NCBI RefSeq assembly: GCF_037969725.1
Contig: NZ_CP150203.1
Location: forward strand, 2,372,001-2,436,000
Direction: 5' to 3'
Origin: Paenibacillus sp. FSL W8-0426
Lineage (GTDB): Bacteria > Bacillota > Bacilli > Paenibacillales > Paenibacillaceae
DNA: 64,000 nucleotides
Shown here in pieces: positions 59,624 through 64,000 of this stretch (positions are counted from its first letter, which is position 1; each line of letters starts with the position of its first letter). The notes below the pieces were generated by a model, which did not search any database, was not told where the DNA came from, and was given only the letters and a program-made list of their open reading frames with translations. Position numbers and translations under genes: made by a program.

Positions 59624-60721
59624 ATGCCGAAAGACGGAATGTTCTATGCTCCCAAAAGTATCAAAAGAGAGGCTGTTTGCGGTCCGGGGGAATTTACGAT
59701 CGGTGCGGTGGCGTTGGACCACGGACATATCTACGGTATGGTCCAAGGATTGGTCGAGGCCGGTGCCACGCTGAAATGGGTCTACGATCCAGACCCGGCC
59801 AAAGTGGAAGCGTTCCGCCAGAAATTTCCCCAAGCTCAAGCCGCATCGTCCGAAACGCAGGTACTGACGGATGATGACGTGAAGCTGGTAGCCGGGGCAG
59901 CGATTACCTCCGAACGGGCCCCGCTGGGCATGAGAGTGCTTGCGGCAGGCAAGGATTACTTTACGGATAAAGCGCCGTTTACGACGCTGGAACAGTTATC
60001 CCTCGCCCGTGAGGAAGTGAAGCGCACCGGAAAAAAATACATGGTATATTACAGCGAACGCCTGCATGTGGAAAGTGCGATTTATGCCGGCCAACTGATC
60101 GACGACGGCGCGATCGGCCGGGTCGTGCAAGTCATGGGTACCGGACCGCATCGATTAAATGCGGCTTCGAGACCGGATTGGTTTTTCCGGCATGCGCAGT
60201 ATGGGGGCATCCTTTGCGATATCGGGAGCCATCAGTTCGAGCAGTTTCTGACGTTTGCGTCCTGTACGGATGCTGAAGTCAATTACAGCCGGGTGCATAA
60301 TTTCCACCATCCGCAGTTCCCCGAACTGGAGGATTTCGGCGAAGCGTCGCTGACTGGCAATAACGGGGCCTCCGGTTATTTTCGGGTGGACTGGTTTACG
60401 CCGGATGGACTCGGCACCTGGGGCGACGGCCGGACCGTCATCCTGGGCACCGACGGTTACATCGAGCTGCGCAAATATACCGACATTGCCAGAGAGGCGC
60501 AAGGCGATCAGGTATATCTGGTGAACCACGAAGGCGAATACCGATTCGGCGTCAAAGGCAAAGTGGGTTACCCGTTCTTCGGCGCGCTCATCCGTGACTG
60601 CATGGAACGTACGGAAACGGCAATGACCCAGGAGCATGCCTTCAAGGCGGCAGAGATTTGCCTGATCGCGCAGCAGAAGGCGATGGTAGACCGAGCGGTG
60701 GAAAGTCATGGTTCGAAGTGA
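59624..60721 (+). CDS. Gfo/Idh/MocA family oxidoreductase
   Basis: A 365-residue oxidoreductase, distinct from its neighbour: GAVALDHGHIYGMVQGLV replaces the usual GxGxxG entry, the EKP motif is replaced by TDKAPF, and GILCDIGSHQFEQ is present. The unusual N-terminal motif suggests a divergent cofactor fit. ATG at 59624 follows GAAAGGATGG. Third gene of the sugar operon, 50 nt after the second; a terminator follows. Confidence 0.85.
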   Translation: MPKDGMFYAPKSIKREAVCGPGEFTIGAVALDHGHIYGMVQGLVEAGATLKWVYDPDPAKVEAFRQKFPQAQAASSETQVLTDDDVKLVAGAAITSERAPLGMRVLAAGKDYFTDKAPFTTLEQLSLAREEVKRTGKKYMVYYSERLHVESAIYAGQLIDDGAIGRVVQVMGTGPHRLNAASRPDWFFRHAQYGGILCDIGSHQFEQFLTFASCTDAEVNYSRVHNFHHPQFPELEDFGEASLTGNNGASGYFRVDWFTPDGLGTWGDGRTVILGTDGYIELRKYTDIAREAQGDQVYLVNHEGEYRFGVKGKVGYPFFGALIRDCMERTETAMTQEHAFKAAEICLIAQQKAMVDRAVESHGSK

Positions 60722-60764
60722 GTAGGGTAAGAGATTGATGCCAGGAGAATAAATGTTGTACGAG

Positions 60765-60795
60765 AAAGGCAGCTTGCTGATGCGGTTGCCTTTTT
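60765..60795 (+). terminator. Terminator of the sugar operon
   Basis: AAAGGCA (60765-60771) pairs with TGCCTTT (60787-60793), followed by T's. The region up to 61006 has no supported gene. Confidence 0.7.
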
Positions 60796-61006
60796 GGTAT
60801 GGGGGATTAGGAAATTCCTGTTCGCAAATACCACAATATGGGTTATGATATACGAAGGGCAGGAACTTACGAAGTACATGGATTTCATGGATACACAACG
60901 TTATGTAAAACCTAACCAATTTTTGCAAATCAATAATACGATTCTAAGGATGAGTGAGGTTAGTATTTTTTTCTGGATATTCATTCCATATGTGGAGGCG
61001 TTATTT

Positions 61007-61363
61007 ATGGGGAGAGTAGTATTATTTGAGTTAAGTAGTCAAGACCCGGAACGTGCAGCAGCTTTTTATTCTTCGGTTTTCGGATGGAAGATTGCTGAGC
61101 CTAATTGGGGTTACTACCCAGTGACAACAGGCGATGATCATAAACCAGGAATACATGGAGGTATTTCCAAAGGACCTCAAGATTTTCCGCATGGAACAAG
61201 GATTCAAATTGAAGTAGACGATATTGAAGAATCCATTAGGAAGTCAGTTGAATTAGGAGCTCAGATTGTAAGAGATAAGATGGAATTCGATAATTTTTAT
61301 TTAGCCTATTTAGTTGATCCTGTAGGTAATGGAATTGGATTAATTCAGAATAAGTCACAATAG
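61007..61363 (+). CDS. VOC-family protein (glyoxalase-like)
   Basis: A 118-residue vicinal-oxygen-chelate protein. The fold marks are VVLFELSSQDPERAAAFYSS and the C-terminal LAYLVDPVGNGIGLI; the segment HGTRIQIEVDDIEESIRK is typical. Could be a dioxygenase-like, glyoxalase or antibiotic-binding protein. ATG at 61007 follows TGGAGG. Codon use is AT-rich compared with the genes before it. Confidence 0.85.
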   Translation: MGRVVLFELSSQDPERAAAFYSSVFGWKIAEPNWGYYPVTTGDDHKPGIHGGISKGPQDFPHGTRIQIEVDDIEESIRKSVELGAQIVRDKMEFDNFYLAYLVDPVGNGIGLIQNKSQ

Positions 61364-61375
61364 TTTTGAATTTTG

Positions 61376-61399
61376 GGTCTGCAAAGCAGATCTTTTTTT
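61376..61399 (+). terminator. Terminator after VOC gene
   Basis: GGTCTGC (61376-61382) pairs with GCAGATC (61386-61392), around AAA, followed by seven T. Confidence 0.85.
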
Positions 61400-61444
61400 A
61401 TAGTGCTAGTAAAGAAAATGCTATTCATTTGGGAGGAATGTATT

Positions 61445-61816
61445 GTGAGCAGGCTAATTCAGTGTGTAGATCATGTTCAATTACCGGTAAGTAATCTTGA
61501 AAAAGCAACGGAATGGTATTCCAATGTCCTTGGATTAGAGATTATGTCTTTAGGGTGGCTGAAATTTGGCGAAGGACCGTTGTTAATGCTTCATCAAAGC
61601 AGCAAAGATACAAACGTTTCATGGCTCTCAGAAGAGGATTTTCCGATGCCGGCATTTATGTTTTTGACAAAGGATATAAAGAAACTATTTGAAACATTAA
61701 AGGAAAACAAAACCATCATAAGAATGTATCAAGATGAAGGATTTGGATGGGTTATTAAATTCGTTGATCCATTTGGAAACGAGTTAGGTGCATATCAGCC
61801 GAATGCTCAAAATTAG
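61445..61816 (+). CDS. VOC-family protein (glyoxalase-like)
   Basis: A 123-residue VOC protein: QCVDHVQLPVSNLEKATEWY at the N-terminus and VIKFVDPFGNELGAYQP at the C-terminus. GTG at 61445 is the likely start (GGGAGGAATG upstream). AT-rich, as the preceding VOC gene, but the two share only the fold. Thirteen nt before the HAD gene. Confidence 0.82.
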   Translation: MSRLIQCVDHVQLPVSNLEKATEWYSNVLGLEIMSLGWLKFGEGPLLMLHQSSKDTNVSWLSEEDFPMPAFMFLTKDIKKLFETLKENKTIIRMYQDEGFGWVIKFVDPFGNELGAYQPNAQN

Positions 61817-61829
61817 AGAGGGGATTTAA

Positions 61830-62612
61830 ATGAAGTTTCCATTAGTAGTTTTAGATTTAGATGGTACACTCCTCAACTCAAATAAAGAAATATCTCAACG
61901 TAGCTATAATGCCATTACGGAATGCATCAGTTTAGGAATGAAATTCATCTTTGCGACAGCACGTCCTCCAAGAGCAGTCAGGTCATTTATGAAAGAGGAA
62001 TTGCTCAGATTAAGTTCTTTTATTTATTACAATGGGGCTTATATAGAATGTGAGCATACAGGAATTAACGATCATGTACCGATTGAATCTGAAACTACAG
62101 CTGAATGTCTCAATTGTAACCCTGATCTTGACTTAAGTTTAGAAGTGAAAGATGAATGGATGAGTTTAAGGGAATATGATTACACAACACTCATTAAGGT
62201 CAAAGATAACCCTATTGTAAAGCCACTTGAAGATCTCAAACGACTTGAGGCATCAAAGATCCTTTTTTCTGGAAACATTGATATGGTTTCATTCATGGAG
62301 AAATTTAATACGAAATTAAATATTCTAACTACAGACAATGGAAAGCTAACTCAGCTTTCATCCATTAGGGCTTCTAAGGAAAATGCAGTAGCGGTTTTAT
62401 GCAAGGCGATGAACATTCCACTCGAAAACGTCATGGTTTTTGGTGATGATTTTAATGACATAGGATTATTTAATTCTTGTGGATGGCCGGTGGCAATGGG
62501 GAATGCCATTGAAGAATTGAAACTGATATCGAAAGAGATTACTGAAACTAATGATAACGATGGAGTGGCAATGATCTTAGAAGACTTTATTTCGGGAATA
62601 CGAGAACGTTAG
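61830..62612 (+). CDS. HAD-superfamily Cof-type phosphatase
   Basis: A 260-residue HAD-IIB (Cof) hydrolase: motif I LDLDGTLLNS, motif II FATARPP, motif III SKE-like ASKENAV, motif IV FGDDFNDIGLF. Acts on a sugar phosphate or pyridoxal phosphate-like substrate. ATG at 61830 has AGAGGGG upstream. AT-rich. Confidence 0.9.
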   Translation: MKFPLVVLDLDGTLLNSNKEISQRSYNAITECISLGMKFIFATARPPRAVRSFMKEELLRLSSFIYYNGAYIECEHTGINDHVPIESETTAECLNCNPDLDLSLEVKDEWMSLREYDYTTLIKVKDNPIVKPLEDLKRLEASKILFSGNIDMVSFMEKFNTKLNILTTDNGKLTQLSSIRASKENAVAVLCKAMNIPLENVMVFGDDFNDIGLFNSCGWPVAMGNAIEELKLISKEITETNDNDGVAMILEDFISGIRER

Positions 62613-62674
62613 ATCGAAACCTGTGTAAGGAAAAGAATGTTTGGTGCTGACATTAAAGAATGGAGTCTAGGGCG

Positions 62675-62899
62675 ATGAAAAACAATAGAGTAAGGATATT
62701 AACGACACTGCTCTTTGGTATGATATTTACTGTCACTGCTGGAGCAGTTCTATATTTATTAAAGCAAGATAAAGAGAGCATGAATATCAGTTGGTTAATG
62801 ACGGTCTGTTTATTCTCCATCTTAATTTCAGGTGGAAACCTAACAGTGTTGATTACAAAAAGAATTGAGGGTAGATCAAAACAATCGTATAAGAAATAG
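62675..62899 (+). CDS. Small membrane protein, two helices
   Basis: A 74-residue protein with two transmembrane helices (LTTLLFGMIFTVTAGAVLYLL and WLMTVCLFSILISGGNLTVL) and basic ends. No family recognised. ATG at 62675 follows GGAG with weak spacing. AT-rich, immediately before the repeat at 62.9 kb. Confidence 0.6.
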   Translation: MKNNRVRILTTLLFGMIFTVTAGAVLYLLKQDKESMNISWLMTVCLFSILISGGNLTVLITKRIEGRSKQSYKK

Positions 62900-62919
62900 A
62901 GTAAACCCTATATAAACCG

Positions 62920-63140
62920 CAAAAAACATACACACGTAAACGGAGAGGCAGAACCAATCTGGAGAAGCGAAGCGTTCCCTAAAAGCTTTCTGAAAGAAAG
63001 CTGCATCGGAAGCATAGGCTTATCACCGGATTTTCCCCTAAGAAGAGGGGATTCAAAAAAATCTGGGGATAACAGCGATCGGAAGATGGTACTGCACTCG
63101 CAGTGGCCTTGTGTGATTGATTAATGGGGTTAAGTACTGA
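62920..63140. repeat. Dispersed structured repeat, second full copy
   Basis: Shares GCTGCATCGGAAGCATAGGC, TTATCACCGGATTTTCCCC and GGGGATAACAGCGATCGGAA with the copy at 43.5 kb. CCGGATTTT pairs with AAAATCTGG, CCCCT pairs with AGGGG inside it, and ACTGC-ACTC-GCAGT forms the 3' hairpin. Loose flanking inverted repeats (CACAC/GTGTG). No coding frame. Confidence 0.75.
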
Positions 63141-63248
63141 GGGATTCCGGGGAAGCAGAAGTAGCCAGACACCTAGCACCTTGGTTAGGACAGTGAACAT
63201 GGGGAACGTTACTGAAACTTTACTGCAATGTTGAAGGAAGGTGTTTCG

Positions 63249-63911
63249 TTGAAGATAGATATGGTTTCTGAAACGGAGTATATCGTGTCTGAATTGATTA
63301 TTGAGAGTATTCCAACCCAAAGGTTCTGTATCTTTGATTTAGAGGCCACAGGGCCAAATGAAGAAGAGGACCAAATTATTCAAATTGGTGCGCTGATCAT
63401 GAATAGCCGTTCAGGCGAAATCGAAAAGACATATGAAACATTGATTAAACCATCTAAACCGATACCTGAAGTGATTGAGCGATTAACTGGAATTACTAAT
63501 GAAGATGTAATTGAAGCACCGGAATTGACTGAAGTTTTCTCTGAATTCATAGACTTTTGCAAAGGAGCAGTATTAGTAACTCAAGCTGGTTATGAGTATG
63601 ATTGGCCGTTGCTGATGAATGAATGTAAAAGAAACAATTTACGGATGATTCCTAATAAGATCATTGATACTAAAGCATTATTCACATTTCTTTTTCCCGA
63701 GGTTGTTGAAATCATCTCTACAAACTTTTTGATTAAGTACTTTAGCATCGATGACTCAGATATAAGGCGGCATAATGCACTAGGGGATAGTTTCTTGATT
63801 GCAAGAATATTCAATGAGCTGATGATAGAACTAAATAATAGAGAAATCGTTGACATCAATATTCAGAATCCCCTAACAATAAAGAGAGTACAACTGCAGA
63901 AACTCTTGTAA
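63249..63911 (+). CDS. DEDDh 3'-5' exonuclease
   Basis: A 220-residue DnaQ-like exonuclease: Exo I FDLEATG (D and E), Exo II in TQAGYEYDWPLL, and Exo III RRHNALGDSFLIA (HxAxxD). This is the type found with PolC/DinG and as small repair exonucleases. TTG at 63249 follows GAAGGAAGGTG; ATG 63228 and ATG 63261 are alternatives. AT-rich. No neighbour suggests a specific pathway. Confidence 0.82.
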   Translation: MKIDMVSETEYIVSELIIESIPTQRFCIFDLEATGPNEEEDQIIQIGALIMNSRSGEIEKTYETLIKPSKPIPEVIERLTGITNEDVIEAPELTEVFSEFIDFCKGAVLVTQAGYEYDWPLLMNECKRNNLRMIPNKIIDTKALFTFLFPEVVEIISTNFLIKYFSIDDSDIRRHNALGDSFLIARIFNELMIELNNREIVDINIQNPLTIKRVQLQKLL

Positions 63912-64000
63912 GTATAACGGGATAAAGCAACAATCTAACCTAACAACATATTCTTATAATGGGCATTCGACCTCGGTCCATGGAGGATAAAAAAACAAAA

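Noticed and set aside
60794..61006. N-terminal extension of the first VOC protein
   Set aside because: No family similarity; ATG at 61007 has a good TGGAGG site and gives the VOC N-terminus.
1..64000. CRISPR arrays, tRNA/rRNA genes, insertion sequences with transposase, prophage
   Set aside because: No regularly spaced repeats, no tRNA-like cloverleaf or rRNA segments, and no transposase or integrase frames were noticed on reading; a scan with tRNAscan-SE or ISfinder would be decisive.

Overview
The window looks like a chromosome segment of a Paenibacillus-type, spore-forming Firmicute. The evidence is the gene order recA-recX-rny-ymdB-spoVS ... miaB-ricA, consensus AGGAGG ribosome binding sites, many TTG/GTG starts, a sigma-H type promoter before spoVS, a T-box before argS, bacillithiol and BmrCD functions, and a moderate base composition. 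The last ~3 kb is visibly more AT-rich.

Layout. 1-8.7 kb: end of recA, recX, RNase Y, YmdB, SpoVS, an M19 dipeptidase, PduL, MiaB and RicA (DNA repair, RNA decay, sporulation, tRNA modification). 8.8-12.3 kb: a thioesterase and an NAD salvage cluster (NrtR-like Nudix/winged-helix regulator, nicotinamidase, nicotinate phosphoribosyltransferase) with a candidate operator and a structured leader. 12.5-21.3 kb: YhdH-type reductase, lipoprotein, MoaB, a COG0523 metallochaperone, a T-box-controlled ArgRS, a small ABC transporter, a HEPN-like protein and a YdcF-like protein. 21.4-32.2 kb: BmrC/BmrD-type multidrug exporter with leader peptide and attenuator, YneR, Nudix, YpdA (bacillithiol disulfide reductase) with a DUF441 membrane protein, an ArsR/DUF2087 regulator, a second-type RsgA, an L,D-transpeptidase and a GNAT enzyme.

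33.3-43.4 kb is the most unusual part. It is one co-oriented locus that joins a type VII (ESX/WXG100) secretion core (YukD-like protein, EssC/EccC ATPase without FHA domains, two ESX-type helical proteins, an EspG-like protein) to a signalling triad: a membrane-anchored Ser/Thr kinase-like protein, a MIDAS vWA protein and a PP2C phosphatase. This resembles a TerY-P type phospho-signalling triad built into an ESX system.

43.5-60.7 kb: SDR, HrpB helicase, a stress protein behind a sigma-B-like promoter, an acyltransferase that appears to start at ATT, a close homologue of the replication terminator protein RTP, a linked barnase/barstar pair, an MFS exporter with its ArsR-like regulator, YteA-like, DivIVA-domain, Rrf2 and phosphodiesterase genes, then a sugar isomerase with two Gfo/Idh oxidoreductases. 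61-64 kb: AT-rich genes (two VOC proteins, HAD phosphatase, small membrane protein, DEDDh exonuclease).

A dispersed intergenic element of about 150-220 bp recurs at 8.0, 43.5 and 62.9 kb. Its sequences diverge but its stems stay paired, which suggests a structured RNA or a MITE-like repeat family.
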